64,000 nucleotides of DNA from Gilliamella sp. wkB112 (GCF_001690685.1 NZ_LZGL01000017.1:1-64000), one strand, 5' to 3'. Shown: positions 8,438 to 19,185, numbered from the stretch's first letter. Translations and numbers: made by a program. Notes: generated by a model not told the origin, from the sequence alone.

Positions 8438-9577
8438 ATGACGGAACCAGTAATTGCCTTAACCACTGCATTGATTGCCGAAAAATCAGTAAGTCCTGAT
8501 GACAAAAACTGTCAACAAATAATTATTGAACGATTAACAAAGCTAGGTTTTATCATTGAAGCTATTAACATTGGTAAAACTAAAAATCTATGGGCTTTTC
8601 ATGGTGATCCAAATGGCAAAACTTTAATGTTTGCCGGACACACAGATGTAGTTCCAGCTGGTGATGAAAGCCAATGGCAATACCCACCCTTTGTTGCTAC
8701 CATTGATGATAATGGGATACTTTTTGGGCGTGGTGCTGCCGATATGAAAAGCGGCGTCGCTGCTATGGTATGTGCTGCTGAAGATTTTGTGAAGAATAAT
8801 CCTAACCATGCTGGTCGAGTGGCTTTTCTAATAACTTCCGATGAGGAAGCCGACGCCAGCGATGGTACCGTTAAAGTAGTAGATTTACTAATTAAACGCC
8901 AAGAACGTGTTGATTATTGTATTGTTGGTGAACCTTCCAGCGATGAAGTGCTTGGTGATCAAATCAAAAACGGTCGTCGTGGTTCGTTAACAGCCAATTT
9001 AGTTGTTCATGGTGTTCAAGGCCATGTGGCTTACCCTCACCTTGCAGATAATCCGGTACACCGTTTTGCCCCGGCTTTAAATGAATTAGTTAATACGGTT
9101 TGGGATCATGGCAATCAATACTTCCCACCCACTACTATGCAAGTCGCTAACATTAATGGGGGTACTGGGGCCGAAAATGTGATCCCTGGTGATTTAAAAG
9201 TACAATTTAACTTCCGTTATAGTAGTGAACTTACCGACGCTATGATTAAAACGCAAGTTGAAAAAATATTACAAAAATATAATTTGCAATATACCTTAAA
9301 TTGGCGACTTTCCGGTCATCCATTTTTAACGCCTCAAGGTGATTTAACCACTGCTGCTATTAGCTCGATTAAAGAGTTAACCCAAGTTGACACACAATTA
9401 TCGACTACCGGTGGAACTTCTGATGGTCGCTTTATTGCTAAAATGGGCTGTCAAGTGATTGAACTTGGCGTTTTAAATAAGACAATTCATAAAATCAATG
9501 AAAATGCCAGCTGTCAGGACATCATTAAACTAAAACAGATTTTTCAACGAATTTTAGAAAAATTATTATTAGCTTAA
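8438..9577 (+). CDS. dapE: Succinyl-diaminopimelate desuccinylase
   Basis: 379 residues of an M20-family zinc enzyme. It hydrolyses N-succinyl-LL-diaminopimelate in lysine and peptidoglycan-precursor synthesis. Metal and catalytic residues are visible: H68 in [13 protein letters not shown]102 in [11 protein letters not shown]136/E137 in SDEEADA, and a C-terminal His in NKTIHKINE. It forms an operon with yffB and probably ypfN. dapA of the same pathway is also in this window (14909-15787). Confidence 0.96.
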   Translation: MTEPVIALTTALIAEKSVSPDDKNCQQIIIERLTKLGFIIEAINIGKTKNLWAFHGDPNGKTLMFAGHTDVVPAGDESQWQYPPFVATIDDNGILFGRGAADMKSGVAAMVCAAEDFVKNNPNHAGRVAFLITSDEEADASDGTVKVVDLLIKRQERVDYCIVGEPSSDEVLGDQIKNGRRGSLTANLVVHGVQGHVAYPHLADNPVHRFAPALNELVNTVWDHGNQYFPPTTMQVANINGGTGAENVIPGDLKVQFNFRYSSELTDAMIKTQVEKILQKYNLQYTLNWRLSGHPFLTPQGDLTTAAISSIKELTQVDTQLSTTGGTSDGRFIAKMGCQVIELGVLNKTIHKINENASCQDIIKLKQIFQRILEKLLLA

Positions 9578-9671
9578 GGTGTCTCCACATAAAAGGACTT
9601 AATAAGCTACAGGTAGTCAAAATTAAGATCGCTTATTAGGTCTCTAAAACTAACACTTAACGAGAATTAAC

Positions 9672-9863
9672 ATGGAATGGCTTAAAGATTATTGGTGGGT
9701 AATTGTTATTATTCTTATTGGAATTTTTATTAATACAATTAAAGCGTTGAATAAACTTAATTACAAATCCTATCTAGAAAAAAAGAAAGGGATAAAACCT
9801 ATCCCTTATAACGATGATGAGGATGATGATTGGCCATCTAATCCTCCTACAAATAACGCTTAA
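9672..9863 (+). CDS. ypfN: YpfN-family small membrane protein
   Basis: 63 residues with one N-terminal membrane segment (WVIVIILIGIFINTIKAL, about residues 8-25), a basic stretch, and an acidic tail ending near DDEDDDWPSNPP. This is the UPF0370/YpfN architecture, and its position after dapE matches E. coli. Function unknown. The 94-bp gap to dapE contains an interrupted inverted repeat (TAATAAGC at 9600-9607 with GCTTATTA at 9631-9638) that may form a hairpin. Confidence 0.85.
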   Translation: MEWLKDYWWVIVIILIGIFINTIKALNKLNYKSYLEKKKGIKPIPYNDDEDDDWPSNPPTNNA

Positions 9864-9865
9864 TA

Positions 9866-10684
9866 TTAGTTAAATTTGTGACGACTGCTTGCAAATAATG
9901 CTTGATGACGGTAACGATCCACCCACATTGCTGTTGAACCACAAACCGCAATTGGCATAATAACTAAGTTAAGTACAGGTACCATCGTAAACAAGCTGAC
10001 TAAAATCCCATAAGTTAGATTATCCACTTTATCTTGTTGCAGTAATACTCGCATATCGTGAAAACTAATTTTGTGGTTATCAAAAGCATAGTCAGCATAT
10101 TGAATATTAATTTGCCAAGCAGTAAATAGAAACCAAACAATTGGCATAACTGACTGCCCTACCACCGGAATAAAGTAAGTGAGTAAGATTGGAATTGCCC
10201 ATAGCAAGTAGTTAAGTAATTTTTGCACTTCGCGACCAAATACCCGTGGTAAATCTTTAATCAAACTCATCCAAGTGGTATCAGGTGCAGGGATCCCTGT
10301 CAATTGCGCTTCAACTTGTTCTGCCAATAAGCCATTAAAGGGAGCCGCAATTATATTTGTTACGGTACTAAAAAAATAGCAAAACAAAATAACTAATGTT
10401 AACGCAATGATAAAGCTAATAATGTAACCTAACCACTGCAACCAATTCGGTACCAAAGTTAATCCCCAATCAATCATATCAGTGATTACCGAGAAAAACC
10501 AATAAAACAGTGCCAACATAATCACGATATTGGCCAGCAATGGTAAAAATACAAAGCGCTTAATCCCTGGATTAAATGCCAAAGACCACCCTTTTATAAA
10601 ATAATCAACTCCATTTGCAGATCGGTTTTGACTCGGCTGCTGGTAATTATTAGATTGATGGTGATTTATACCATTATAATTCAC
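9866..10684 (-). CDS. cysZ: CysZ-type sulfate transporter
   Basis: 272 residues with four or more hydrophobic segments. Family motifs include GVDYFIKGWSLAFNPGIKRFVFLP split over residues ~25-48, NIIAAPFNGLLAEQVE and LLNYLLWAIPILLTYFIPVVG. CysZ brings sulfate into the cell for cysteine synthesis. There is an Asn/Gln-rich N-terminal tail of ~20 residues not found in the E. coli protein. It converges with ypfN with only 2 bp between stop codons. The other cys genes are not here. Confidence 0.9.
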   Translation of the reverse strand: MNYNGINHHQSNNYQQPSQNRSANGVDYFIKGWSLAFNPGIKRFVFLPLLANIVIMLALFYWFFSVITDMIDWGLTLVPNWLQWLGYIISFIIALTLVILFCYFFSTVTNIIAAPFNGLLAEQVEAQLTGIPAPDTTWMSLIKDLPRVFGREVQKLLNYLLWAIPILLTYFIPVVGQSVMPIVWFLFTAWQINIQYADYAFDNHKISFHDMRVLLQQDKVDNLTYGILVSLFTMVPVLNLVIMPIAVCGSTAMWVDRYRHQALFASSRHKFN

Positions 10685-10821
10685 TATTGTTTCCTTATTT
10701 AAATCAAGCTATAGCGTACTTAAACAGATAATTCTATATACAATTTAACTAAATAATAAATGTAATGAACAATCGTTAATCATTGAGATTATACATTCTG
10801 TTGTTAGACTTATTTCTCAAC

Positions 10822-12747
10822 CTAACGCCGACTAGCAAACCACTTAGCCAATTCTTGCTTTAACGCTTGCATTAAAGCATTCTTACCGGTTAACTGTAGC
10901 TGTTGTATTACTGGTAATTCACTGGTGTTATTGGCCAATAATGCATTCAAAATTGGTAAGTCTATCTGCTTTGTTTGAGTATGATTATAGTTGTGTAAAC
11001 GGCAAAGTGCGGCATAGGTGGACTCATATGGTCGGTGATAGTAGCAAAAACCATAAAGTTCTTCAATATCTGCATTAGTTAAGCCTTGATCGGAGTCAAA
11101 TGCTACTATTTGGTCGAATGGTAGATCAATGATTTGCTTTAACCAATAGCTATTTCGCTGTAATTTATGCTGTAATTTTTCAACCAAAATTTGCCCTGAT
11201 TGGCTAATTGCCTTAATCGCCATCACCGAATAAGTACCGCTACTGGTCTCTTTACGACTGGCAATGTGAACGATGTTAAAACCACAGGCTAGCCAGAAAC
11301 GATAATTATCATCACTAAAAGCAAAGCTCACTGATACAAAATCCTTTCCATACTCTATGGCATAATTAGAAATGGATTGAACTAAGTTTTGAGCAATATG
11401 CTGACGACGATATAACTCAATCACTGCAATACGGTTAATGCGCAGCGACTGTAATTTGGCAGCTAATTTTTCCCCAGCATGAGCCACTAATGATTGTGCT
11501 ACTAAGTTACCTTTAGGTCGACGATTGCCTTTCCAGATTTCATTAATTAAGGCTTCAGTTAAGTTGCCTTCATTAATAGTCACCGCCGCCGCAACTCGTT
11601 GATCGCCAATTTTAGCTTGCCAGACCAATAAATTTTGTGCATCAAACAAGCGCCGTAAATCAACTAAGGTGGTTTGATAATGAGCATTCTTTAATAAATG
11701 ATAGATCTGTTGAAGTGCCGGAATATCTTGGCGGTCAACCAGCGAATAATTGGTAGTTTGATTAACCATAGGCATTTGGGTAACAAACGTTGACATGGCA
11801 TTTAGCATTAAGTGATCGCTAAATTGTTCCAACTGATCATCAGCATACCAGCGAATCGGCTGTTGCAAATAAAAATAGTCGCAAGGCTGATCTGCCAATA
11901 ATTTTAATAAAAATCCCTGCCCTGTTCCTTCATAACCTTCCACGGTTGTGGTTAATAAAATTTGACTACACTTTGAAATTGCCAATTGCAATAATTTAGC
12001 CAAAATCGGGAGTGGGATCATAGCCGCTTCATCAATAATTAAGTATTCCGGAAAAGGATCAATGTTGGCGGTAATTAATTCATCGGGGGCATAAAATGGC
12101 GTAGTGGTTTTGGCAAAACGGAAAAATGTAATCAGTGAATTTTTATTCGGAGCAGTAACTAAACAATGATGGTAATGGCTAAATTGACCAACTAAAGCTG
12201 ATTTACCTCGCCCACGTTTGGCTATCACTACCTTTATGGTCTTAGTACTTTGTAGTAATTGCTTTAAGACATTTTGTTGTTCTTGTAGATTGTAAAAGGC
12301 ATTATCCAAATTATTAATTTGATGATTAACAGCATAGTTATGTTCAGCCAAAACATGCTTTAAATGAGCAATAAAATTAGGGACCTTAATTGGACAAGGA
12401 TTTTCGTTCCAACGTAAACTATCATGATCTTGCCAGTGACTAAAATCCTCCGGTAATAATAAAATTAACACACTACCGTTAACTAAGGTGCCTATCAACA
12501 TGGTTAATGCATCTAAATTAAACGCTTGAGTAGCATCGAAAATGGCATGTTTAAATTCTTGACCTAACAACTGTTTAGTTTGATTTGAAGTTATAACATT
12601 AAACAAATTGGTAGGTAAATTAGCTTGGTTAGTGACTGTGATCCAGTCACCTTGGTTTTGCCCAACTACAGTTGTTAACTTAGTAAATAAAATTGTTGCA
12701 TCACCGTGTAATACCCATAGCTTTCTGGTGCTATCAGTAATATGCAT
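10822..12747 (-). CDS. tmcA: tRNA(Met) cytidine acetyltransferase TmcA
   Basis: 641 residues; E. coli TmcA is 671. It makes N4-acetylcytidine at the wobble base of elongator tRNA-Met. The order is an N-terminal DUF1726-like domain, an RNA-helicase-like module with Walker A (AKRGRGKSAL, about residue 177) and a DEAA box (IIDEAAMIPLP), then a GNAT acetyltransferase domain (VAQSLVAHAGEK; LRINRIAVIELYRRQHIAQNL). It ends 4 bp after yeaL starts in the same direction. ypfN and tmcA are also neighbours in E. coli. Confidence 0.93.
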   Translation of the reverse strand: MHITDSTRKLWVLHGDATILFTKLTTVVGQNQGDWITVTNQANLPTNLFNVITSNQTKQLLGQEFKHAIFDATQAFNLDALTMLIGTLVNGSVLILLLPEDFSHWQDHDSLRWNENPCPIKVPNFIAHLKHVLAEHNYAVNHQINNLDNAFYNLQEQQNVLKQLLQSTKTIKVVIAKRGRGKSALVGQFSHYHHCLVTAPNKNSLITFFRFAKTTTPFYAPDELITANIDPFPEYLIIDEAAMIPLPILAKLLQLAISKCSQILLTTTVEGYEGTGQGFLLKLLADQPCDYFYLQQPIRWYADDQLEQFSDHLMLNAMSTFVTQMPMVNQTTNYSLVDRQDIPALQQIYHLLKNAHYQTTLVDLRRLFDAQNLLVWQAKIGDQRVAAAVTINEGNLTEALINEIWKGNRRPKGNLVAQSLVAHAGEKLAAKLQSLRINRIAVIELYRRQHIAQNLVQSISNYAIEYGKDFVSVSFAFSDDNYRFWLACGFNIVHIASRKETSSGTYSVMAIKAISQSGQILVEKLQHKLQRNSYWLKQIIDLPFDQIVAFDSDQGLTNADIEELYGFCYYHRPYESTYAALCRLHNYNHTQTKQIDLPILNALLANNTSELPVIQQLQLTGKNALMQALKQELAKWFASRR

Positions 12748-12750
12748 AAA

Positions 12751-13206
12751 TTAACTTTTTCCAATAAGTAATGACAATATTCCTGCTGCAATCAGCGGAC
12801 CAACCGGAATACCTTTGAAAAAAGCCACACCGATCAAGGTGCCAATAATTAAACCATTAATAATGGTTGGATGAGCACCAATTAACGACACTCCCCTAGT
12901 CCCTAGCCACGACACTAAGATCCCAACCAATATGGCTAGTAATGATTGCCAAGTAGTGAAAGATTTAATAATATCTTTAATACTTAATGAACCATCAGCT
13001 AGTGGTACCATCATTGCAGCGGTTAAAATCACAATGCCAATAGTAAGACCATATTGATTCAAAAACGGGAAGTAAGTTGCTAACGGTGTTAATTTGAATA
13101 GTAACAGAACCAATACCGCGAACGTAACTGTGTTATTGTGAGTTAAATAACACAGTGCCGCTAGTCCTAATAATACAAAAAAGGAAATGTCAAACTGAGC
13201 AAACAT
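12751..13206 (-). CDS. yeaL: YeaL/DUF441 inner-membrane protein
   Basis: 151 residues with four or five hydrophobic segments and the UPF0756 motifs (NQYGLTIGIVILTAAMMVPLADG split; SWLGTRGVSLI; GVAFFKGIPVGPLIAAGI). Function unknown. Its start codon shares bases with the purC stop codon (both touch 13206), implying coupled translation. In E. coli yeaL is not next to purC, so this linkage is lineage-specific. Confidence 0.88.
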   Translation of the reverse strand: MFAQFDISFFVLLGLAALCYLTHNNTVTFAVLVLLLFKLTPLATYFPFLNQYGLTIGIVILTAAMMVPLADGSLSIKDIIKSFTTWQSLLAILVGILVSWLGTRGVSLIGAHPTIINGLIIGTLIGVAFFKGIPVGPLIAAGILSLLIGKS

Positions 13207-13916
13207 TATAATGGTACACCGATGCGCTTGGCGACTTCCTCATATGCTTCGATCACTCCACCTAAACCTTGACGGAAACGGTCTTTATCCATTTTTTTCA
13301 TGGTGTCTTTTTCCCACAAACGGCAACCATCTGGTGAAAATTCGTCACCTAAAGTGATTTCACCTTTATAGAGGCCAAATTCAAGTTTATAATCCACTAG
13401 AATCAAGCCAGCTTTATCGAACAATTCAGTTAAAATAGTGTTAATTTTAAAGCTGAGTTCTTTCATTTTTGCCAGCTGAGCGTCCGTTGCCCAACCAAAA
13501 GCTTTACAATGAGACTCGTTAACCATTGGATCATGTAATGCATCATTTTTAAGAAATAACTCAAAGGTAGGTGGATTGAGAACTTTACCTTCTTCCACCC
13601 CCAAACGTTTAACCAATGATCCAGCTGCACGGTTACGTACCACACATTCCACAGGGACCATATCGAGTTTTTTGACTAATACTTCATTATCAGACAATAG
13701 ACTCTCGACCTGAGTAGGAATGCCAGCATCATGTAATTTAGTCATAATAAAATAATTAAATTTATTATTTACCAAACCTTTACGATCTAATTGTTCAATA
13801 CGTAAGCCATCAAATGCTGAGGTATCATTACGAAATTCAAGTATCAATAAATCAGGATTTTCTGTGGAATAAACGGTTTTTGCTTTACCACGATATAGTT
13901 CAGCCAACTTTTTCAT
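13206..13916 (-). CDS. purC: SAICAR synthetase (purine biosynthesis)
   Basis: 236 residues, typical of the short bacterial PurC. It joins CAIR and aspartate with ATP. Visible motifs: [11 protein letters not shown] at the N-terminus, [15 protein letters not shown], and [13 protein letters not shown] with [12 protein letters not shown]. It follows bamC in the order dapA-bamC-purC seen in E. coli. A 215-bp gap separates it from bamC. Confidence 0.97.
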   Translation of the reverse strand: MKKLAELYRGKAKTVYSTENPDLLILEFRNDTSAFDGLRIEQLDRKGLVNNKFNYFIMTKLHDAGIPTQVESLLSDNEVLVKKLDMVPVECVVRNRAAGSLVKRLGVEEGKVLNPPTFELFLKNDALHDPMVNESHCKAFGWATDAQLAKMKELSFKINTILTELFDKAGLILVDYKLEFGLYKGEITLGDEFSPDGCRLWEKDTMKKMDKDRFRQGLGGVIEAYEEVAKRIGVPL

Positions 13917-13951
13917 GTTTATAACCTTATGTCAAATTACTAATAAATAAT

Positions 13952-13972
13952 TAAGGAGCTACACGCTCCTTA
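13952..13972. terminator. Hairpin in the purC leader
   Basis: A perfect 8-bp stem (TAAGGAGC and GCTCCTTA, 5-nt loop) lies between bamC and purC, 36 bp before the purC start. There is no clean T run, only an AT-rich flank, so it may be a weak terminator or a leader structure. Confidence 0.35.
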
Positions 13973-14131
13973 GGTTCAAAACTCGTTGTTATTATTTTAA
14001 TTTAACTATTAATATTAATAGCTTTTACGACATGGAATTGGGTTAGATAAACTTATTTCTTGCCTTTTGTAACTGAGAATTTGCTGAATTTTTAGACTCA
14101 ACAAAACTACATATTATTAAATTTAGAAAAC

Positions 14132-14869
14132 CTATTTATCTTTTAAATCTTTGAGTAATTCCGATGCGCTATTAGTTTCTTCTTGCTTTTCATTACCTTT
14201 CAATTCATTAGTAGGTATTCGTGCTGATGGTGGTGCTGCATCGTCCATTATGGCATTAAACAAAGTAACTACATAACGTTGTACTTCTAATGGATTAGAA
14301 GAAAGATCTTCTGCACCACGAGTTAATGAATTCAGAGCTACAGTAATAGTCTCAGCCCCCCCCATAGTATGGCGTTGAATTACATATGATGCTTGCACAG
14401 TTTGTTGTTCATCATCACTTAAAATAAATGCATTAGCGGTACGAATACTATTATTGTCGCTACTACTAATTGGGATATTTTTTCGATTTAAAGTATTTGT
14501 AATACTACTCCACACCCCACTATTCGCTGGTGCATTTAAAGTCACAATACCATTATTATAATTTGCATATGCATCGGCTATAGTTGGGATAGGTAAAAGA
14601 GGTGGGCGAATATCTACTTGTTTCCCGAGAGCCCCGCCTTCTGTTTTGGTAGTATAAACATAAAAATCAGCAGCCTCAGCTGGTACACTAACCCCTTGAG
14701 GTACGATTAAAGGTTTTAAGGTTGGTGAATTTAAATAATCATCATTGCCTTCAACTTCACGTTTATAATTTACATCACTACCACAACCAACAAGAAACAA
14801 CGCTGCAACAGTCGTCAAAATAACTGTTTTTTTAGTAATAGTATTTTTTAATACAGTTTTATTAAACAT
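14132..14869 (-). CDS. bamC: BamC-like outer-membrane assembly lipoprotein, short form
   Basis: 245 residues, against about 344 in E. coli BamC. A lipoprotein signal (ILTTVAALFLVGC, lipobox LVGC with C29) is followed by the BamC hallmark unstructured N-terminus (YKREVEGNDDYLNSPTLKPLIVPQGV), which binds BamD. The remainder can accommodate only one of the two helix-grip domains. Position directly between dapA and purC supports the identity. The reading frame is open and the C-terminus looks natural, so this seems a shortened ortholog rather than a broken gene. Confidence 0.85.
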   Translation of the reverse strand: MFNKTVLKNTITKKTVILTTVAALFLVGCGSDVNYKREVEGNDDYLNSPTLKPLIVPQGVSVPAEAADFYVYTTKTEGGALGKQVDIRPPLLPIPTIADAYANYNNGIVTLNAPANSGVWSSITNTLNRKNIPISSSDNNSIRTANAFILSDDEQQTVQASYVIQRHTMGGAETITVALNSLTRGAEDLSSNPLEVQRYVVTLFNAIMDDAAPPSARIPTNELKGNEKQEETNSASELLKDLKDK

Positions 14870-14908
14870 ATATATCTACTTAGAAATTAATTGTTAGACA
14901 AAAATAAA

Positions 14909-15787
14909 TTACAGCAAATTAGCATCTTTTAATGCCTTTTCCACCACTGGAATTGCAGCTTCGGTTAATGATACCATAGGTAACCGAATTGCGGCATCCG
15001 CCATTAGACCTAACCTAGCACAAGCCCATTTTACTGGGGTAGGGTTTGGTTCAATAAATAAATTGCTGTGCAATGATAATAGGCTATCGTTAAGTACTCG
15101 TGCTTCTTGAATATGATTATTAGCGACTAATTCACATACTGTAGCAACCTGTTTAGCAGCAACATTAGCAGTAACAGAAATCACCCCATCACCACCTAAA
15201 ATCATAAAATCTAAAAATGTTGCATCATCACCACTTAATAATTTGAAATCATTACCCACTAACTTACGAGTTTTATACACTCGGGATAAATCACCAGTTG
15301 CATCTTTTAAAGCCACAATATTTTTGATTTTAGATAATCGCCCAACCGTTTCTGGCTTAATATCACTACTAGTACGTCCAGGAACGTTATATAAAATTTG
15401 TGGGAGAGCAGTATTTTCGGCGATAGCTTTAAAGTGTTGATACATGCCTTCTTGAGTTGGTTTGTTATAATAAGGTGCTACCGATAAACAGGCAACTACA
15501 CCAATATTTTCCACTTTGTGGGTTAATTCGATGGCTTCTTTAGTCGCATTAGCACCAGTACCAGCGATAATATTAATCCGCCCATCAGCATAATCAATAG
15601 TACGTTTTATCACATCAATATGCTCGTGATGATCAAGTGTCGCTGACTCACCAGTAGTTCCTACCGAAACAATCCCTGATGTGCCATTAGCAATATGATA
15701 TTCAACCAAATTTTTTAAGCTTACATAGTCCACATTACCTTTAGTATCCATGGGCGTAACAAGTGCGACCAGACTTCCTGTAAACAT
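14909..15787 (-). CDS. dapA: 4-hydroxy-tetrahydrodipicolinate synthase
   Basis: 292 residues from the chosen ATG at 15787, which has a GAGGGG ribosome binding site and gives the canonical start [14 protein letters not shown]; an upstream in-frame ATG at 15820 adds 11 unlikely residues. It condenses pyruvate with aspartate semialdehyde at the lysine/diaminopimelate branch point. Motifs: [24 protein letters not shown] with the catalytic Tyr, and the Schiff-base Lys in [11 protein letters not shown]. It begins the dapA-bamC-purC cluster. Confidence 0.97.
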   Translation of the reverse strand: MFTGSLVALVTPMDTKGNVDYVSLKNLVEYHIANGTSGIVSVGTTGESATLDHHEHIDVIKRTIDYADGRINIIAGTGANATKEAIELTHKVENIGVVACLSVAPYYNKPTQEGMYQHFKAIAENTALPQILYNVPGRTSSDIKPETVGRLSKIKNIVALKDATGDLSRVYKTRKLVGNDFKLLSGDDATFLDFMILGGDGVISVTANVAAKQVATVCELVANNHIQEARVLNDSLLSLHSNLFIEPNPTPVKWACARLGLMADAAIRLPMVSLTEAAIPVVEKALKDANLL

Positions 15788-15882
15788 AAAATGACCCCTC
15801 ACGTTATTGTTTATTAACAATTCTAAAGAATTAAAGACCTGTCATTAAGTATGCGATATTTCCCAAGTAAATTCAACTTTTG

Positions 15883-16641
15883 TTATGCAGGATTATCAAT
15901 ATCAACAAAAATAACTTCAAAGTTATAATGTGTAGCCAACCATTCACCTAACATTTTAATACCATAACGTTCAGTAGCATGGTGCCCTGCAGCATAGAAA
16001 TTAATGCCATACTCACGAGCGATATGGATAGTACGTTCCGATACCTCACCAGTGAAAAAAGCATCAAAACCTTGTTCTGCAGCATGTTCAAGAAAATCCT
16101 GTCCCCCACCACTACACCAAGCAATACGGTTAATCACTGATGGTGCATTATCCCCACAAAATAATACCGAACGTTTGCCTTTATGTAATTGTTGTTCAAG
16201 TTGTTGTTTAAATTGCAACGCAGTAATTGGTTCATTTAAGCTACCCTTAAAAAGAAGATCTGTATCATCTTCACGTTTATCCACTGTAATATTTAATAAA
16301 TTAGCAAGTTGAATATTATTACCTAATTGTGGGTGTCCATCTAATGGTAGATGATAACCAAATAAATTTATATCATGCGAAAGTAATGTTTTAATTCGTT
16401 GATATTTAATTCCAGTAATAGTAATAGGTTCGTTTTTCCAAAAATAACCATGATGAACTAGCACTGCGTCGGCTTGCAATGATACAGCTTCATCAAGTAA
16501 TCGTTGACAAGCAGTGACGCCAGTAACAATTTTTTTGATCTCTCGGCGCCCTTGCACTTGTAAACCATTAGGTGCATAGTCACGATAACGATTAATTTGC
16601 AATTGGTCATTAATGATCCGCTCCAGTTCAAAATTTTGCAC
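15883..16641 (-). CDS. ybgI: NIF3/YbgI-family dinuclear metal protein
   Basis: 252 residues, close to E. coli YbgI (247). It has the N-terminal family motif (YAPNGLQVQGRREI), metal-binding histidines in VHHGYFWKNE and GYHLPLDGHPQLGNN, and the C-terminal TGEVSERTIHIAREYGINFYAAGHHATERYG. It assembles as a hexameric ring with two metals per subunit in known structures. The cellular role is uncertain. It is divergent from fbp across 243 bp in which I see no other feature. Confidence 0.9.
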   Translation of the reverse strand: MQNFELERIINDQLQINRYRDYAPNGLQVQGRREIKKIVTGVTACQRLLDEAVSLQADAVLVHHGYFWKNEPITITGIKYQRIKTLLSHDINLFGYHLPLDGHPQLGNNIQLANLLNITVDKREDDTDLLFKGSLNEPITALQFKQQLEQQLHKGKRSVLFCGDNAPSVINRIAWCSGGGQDFLEHAAEQGFDAFFTGEVSERTIHIAREYGINFYAAGHHATERYGIKMLGEWLATHYNFEVIFVDIDNPA

Positions 16642-16884
16642 TGTTAATTCCTCATTTTATAATTAAATATGTTACAAATCTGTAACTTATTTACAATAAA
16701 TTTTGTCTCAAAAAAGCAAAACTTTTTTCACGCAAAAAACTAACTCAATAGCACACAATTATAGTCGCTTTCTTAAATTAACTCACGTATATTGTAGATA
16801 ATTTATCTCATGAAGTAGCCTAATAAATGGGGTATAAGTCAAAATTATCTATTCCACGGCAAAATAATAAAGGATTAATATTTA

Positions 16885-17886
16885 ATGAAAACTCTCGGTG
16901 AATTTATTATTGAAAAACAAAGTGAATTTCCTCATGCAACTGGTGAGCTAACCGCATTAATTTCAGCTATAAAACTTGGTGCTAAAATTATTAATCGCGA
17001 CATTAATAAAGCTGGATTAATAGATATTCTAGGTGAAAATGGTGAATCAAATATTCAAGGTGAAAAACAGATGAAGCTTGATGTATTTGCCAATGAAACA
17101 CTTAAGGCCGCCCTTGAAGCTCGTGGTGTAATTGCAGGTATAGCTTCAGAGGAAGAAGATAATCTAGTCATTTTTGGCAAAGATCGTGCTACTGAAGGCA
17201 AATATGTAGTACTCATGGATCCACTCGATGGTTCATCAAATATTGATGTAAATGTGTCAGTAGGGACTATTTTTTCAATTTACCACCGCATTACAAAAAT
17301 TGGCACGCCAGTTACTGAACAGGATTTTATGCAACCGGGCCATAAACAAGTGGCTGCTGGTTATATTATTTACGGTTCATCGACTATGTTGGTTTATACG
17401 ACAGGTTGTGGGGTCAATGCTTTTACTTATGATCCTTCTATTGGTGTTTTTTGCCTAGCACGAGAAAATCTGCAATTTCCACAATTGGGTACCACGTACT
17501 CGATTAATGAAGGCTATTATTCTAAGTTTCCTAAAGGTGTAAAAAAATATATCAAATATTGCCAAGAAGAAGATGAAACAACGCACCGCCCTTATACTTC
17601 ACGTTATATTGGTTCACTAGTATCTGACTTTCATCGCAATTTACTTAAAGGTGGGATCTATATTTATCCAAGTACCGCACAATATCCAAATGGTAAATTA
17701 CGTTTACTTTATGAAGCAAATCCTATTGCGTTTTTAGCCGAACAAGCTGGTGGCAAAGCAACTGATGGATTTAGACGAATTTTAGATATTGAGCCACAAC
17801 AATTACATCAGCGCACCCCTTATTTTGTTGGAGTTAAATCTATGGTTGATGATGCTGATCGCTTTATGGCTGAAAATCAAGATTAA
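16885..17886 (+). CDS. fbp: Class I fructose-1,6-bisphosphatase
   Basis: 333 residues, the usual E. coli size. It removes the 1-phosphate of fructose 1,6-bisphosphate in gluconeogenesis. Active-site signatures: IASEEEDN, the metal-binding [20 protein letters not shown] (20 residues), and [21 protein letters not shown]. An AAAGGA ribosome binding site lies before the ATG. It is a single gene, with a hairpin downstream. Confidence 0.97.
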   Translation: MKTLGEFIIEKQSEFPHATGELTALISAIKLGAKIINRDINKAGLIDILGENGESNIQGEKQMKLDVFANETLKAALEARGVIAGIASEEEDNLVIFGKDRATEGKYVVLMDPLDGSSNIDVNVSVGTIFSIYHRITKIGTPVTEQDFMQPGHKQVAAGYIIYGSSTMLVYTTGCGVNAFTYDPSIGVFCLARENLQFPQLGTTYSINEGYYSKFPKGVKKYIKYCQEEDETTHRPYTSRYIGSLVSDFHRNLLKGGIYIYPSTAQYPNGKLRLLYEANPIAFLAEQAGGKATDGFRRILDIEPQQLHQRTPYFVGVKSMVDDADRFMAENQD

Positions 17887-17898
17887 TATAATTTACCT

Positions 17899-17919
17899 TG
17901 CCGATAGCTAATATCGGCA
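17899..17919 (+). terminator. Hairpin downstream of fbp
   Basis: An 8-bp perfect stem (TGCCGATA and TATCGGCA, 5-nt loop) starts 13 bp after the fbp stop. No T run follows (GGAAAAAG), so it may stabilise the 3' end rather than terminate by itself. Confidence 0.4.
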
Positions 17920-18115
17920 GGAAAAAGTGACTAATAAACTATTATTTAAATAACAATACTCCTGATTTATTAGATTTCTTAATACTACTCCAATTATTAA
18001 TCATAATTAAAAGTTAAGCATAAATGTTTAACAAAAAATGTAAGCAGAGAAAACTAGGTTAATAATTTAAAAACTGGCATAATATGCCTCATTTTACTTA
18101 ATAAGATAAATTATT

Positions 18116-18775
18116 GTGCCTAACGCTAAACTATGTGAACGCTTTCGGGGTTTTTATCCTGTCGTGATTGATATTGAAACTTCAGGTTTTGATCCTAAAC
18201 TCAATGCTATTTTGGAAATTGCTGCCATTACTTTAAAAATGAATGAAGAGGGTTGGCTTGAACCTGATGAAAGCTTGCAGTTTAATGTAAATCCTTTTAC
18301 TGACGCAATTTTAGAACCAACTGCATTAGCCTTCAATGGTATTGATCCAGCAAATCCTTTACGAGACGCTGTCGATGAAAAAATCGCATTGGAGGAAATA
18401 TTTAAAATAGTACGAACTGGCATAAAAGCTAATGGCTGTAATCGTGCGGTTATTGTGGCGCATAATGCCCATTTTGATCATAGTTTTTTAATGACTGCTG
18501 CAGAAAGAGTAGGCATAAAAAGAAACCCTTTTCATCCTTTTGCTACTTTCGATACAGCTTCACTTAGTGGCCTAGTCTTTGGGCAAACGGTGCTCGCCAA
18601 AGCCTGCGAAATAGCACAAATTCCTTTTGATCATAAACAAGCCCATTCAGCTTTGTATGATACAGAAAAAACAGCTATTTTATTTTGTGAAATCGTCAAT
18701 CGTTTTAAACGATTAGGTGGTTGGCCATTAGTAATGGCAAATTCACCGGCGGATATTGAATTAAATGAAGCTTAA
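18116..18775 (+). CDS. rnt: Ribonuclease T
   Basis: 219 residues of a DEDDh 3'-5' exoribonuclease that trims tRNA and other stable RNA ends. Exonuclease motifs: [12 protein letters not shown] (residues ~19-30), [16 protein letters not shown], and [11 protein letters not shown]. The start is GTG at 18116, just upstream of the invariant [16 protein letters not shown] stretch. The 229-bp gap upstream shows AT-rich promoter-like sequence but no gene. Confidence 0.95.
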   Translation: MPNAKLCERFRGFYPVVIDIETSGFDPKLNAILEIAAITLKMNEEGWLEPDESLQFNVNPFTDAILEPTALAFNGIDPANPLRDAVDEKIALEEIFKIVRTGIKANGCNRAVIVAHNAHFDHSFLMTAAERVGIKRNPFHPFATFDTASLSGLVFGQTVLAKACEIAQIPFDHKQAHSALYDTEKTAILFCEIVNRFKRLGGWPLVMANSPADIELNEA

Positions 18776-18786
18776 AACTTTAGTTT

Positions 18787-18815
18787 AGCCAGTGCATTAT
18801 TATAACACACTGGCT
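18787..18815. terminator. Hairpin between convergent rnt and grxD
   Basis: An 8-bp stem AGCCAGTG/CACTGGCT with a 13-nt loop in the short space between two convergent genes. It probably serves both directions. T runs are weak on each side. Confidence 0.5.
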
Positions 18816-18835
18816 TCTATAACATTTTGACAAAA

Positions 18836-19174
18836 TTACGCTTTATGCTTGGCGGCAGTTTGTTTAATTAATGTTTGTAGCTCTCCGGCTTGGAACATCT
18901 CTAACATAATATCGCAACCACCAATCAATTCACCTTCCACCCATAATTGTGGGAAGGTGGGCCAGTTAGCGAATTTAGGTAATTCAGCACGAATATCAGG
19001 ATTTTGTAGAATATCAACATAAGCAAACTGCTCACCACATTGAGATAGTACTTGCACCGCTTGTGCCGAAAAACCACAGCTTGGCAGTTTGGGGGAACCT
19101 TTCATATATAGAATTATTGGATTTTCAGCAATTTGTCGCTTAATTTTATCAAGAGTGGTCATTTCAGTAGTCAT
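18836..19174 (-). CDS. grxD: Monothiol glutaredoxin GrxD
   Basis: 112 residues with the monothiol CGFS active site (C33, in KLPSCGFSAQAV) and the WPTFPQLWVEGELIGGCDI glutathione-binding region. GrxD carries and delivers [2Fe-2S] clusters together with BolA-type partners. An AAAGGAATT ribosome binding site precedes the ATG. Its upstream region contains overlapping CRP-like and Fur-like sites, consistent with iron-linked control. Confidence 0.96.
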   Translation of the reverse strand: MTTEMTTLDKIKRQIAENPIILYMKGSPKLPSCGFSAQAVQVLSQCGEQFAYVDILQNPDIRAELPKFANWPTFPQLWVEGELIGGCDIMLEMFQAGELQTLIKQTAAKHKA

Positions 19175-19185
19175 ATACTTAATTC

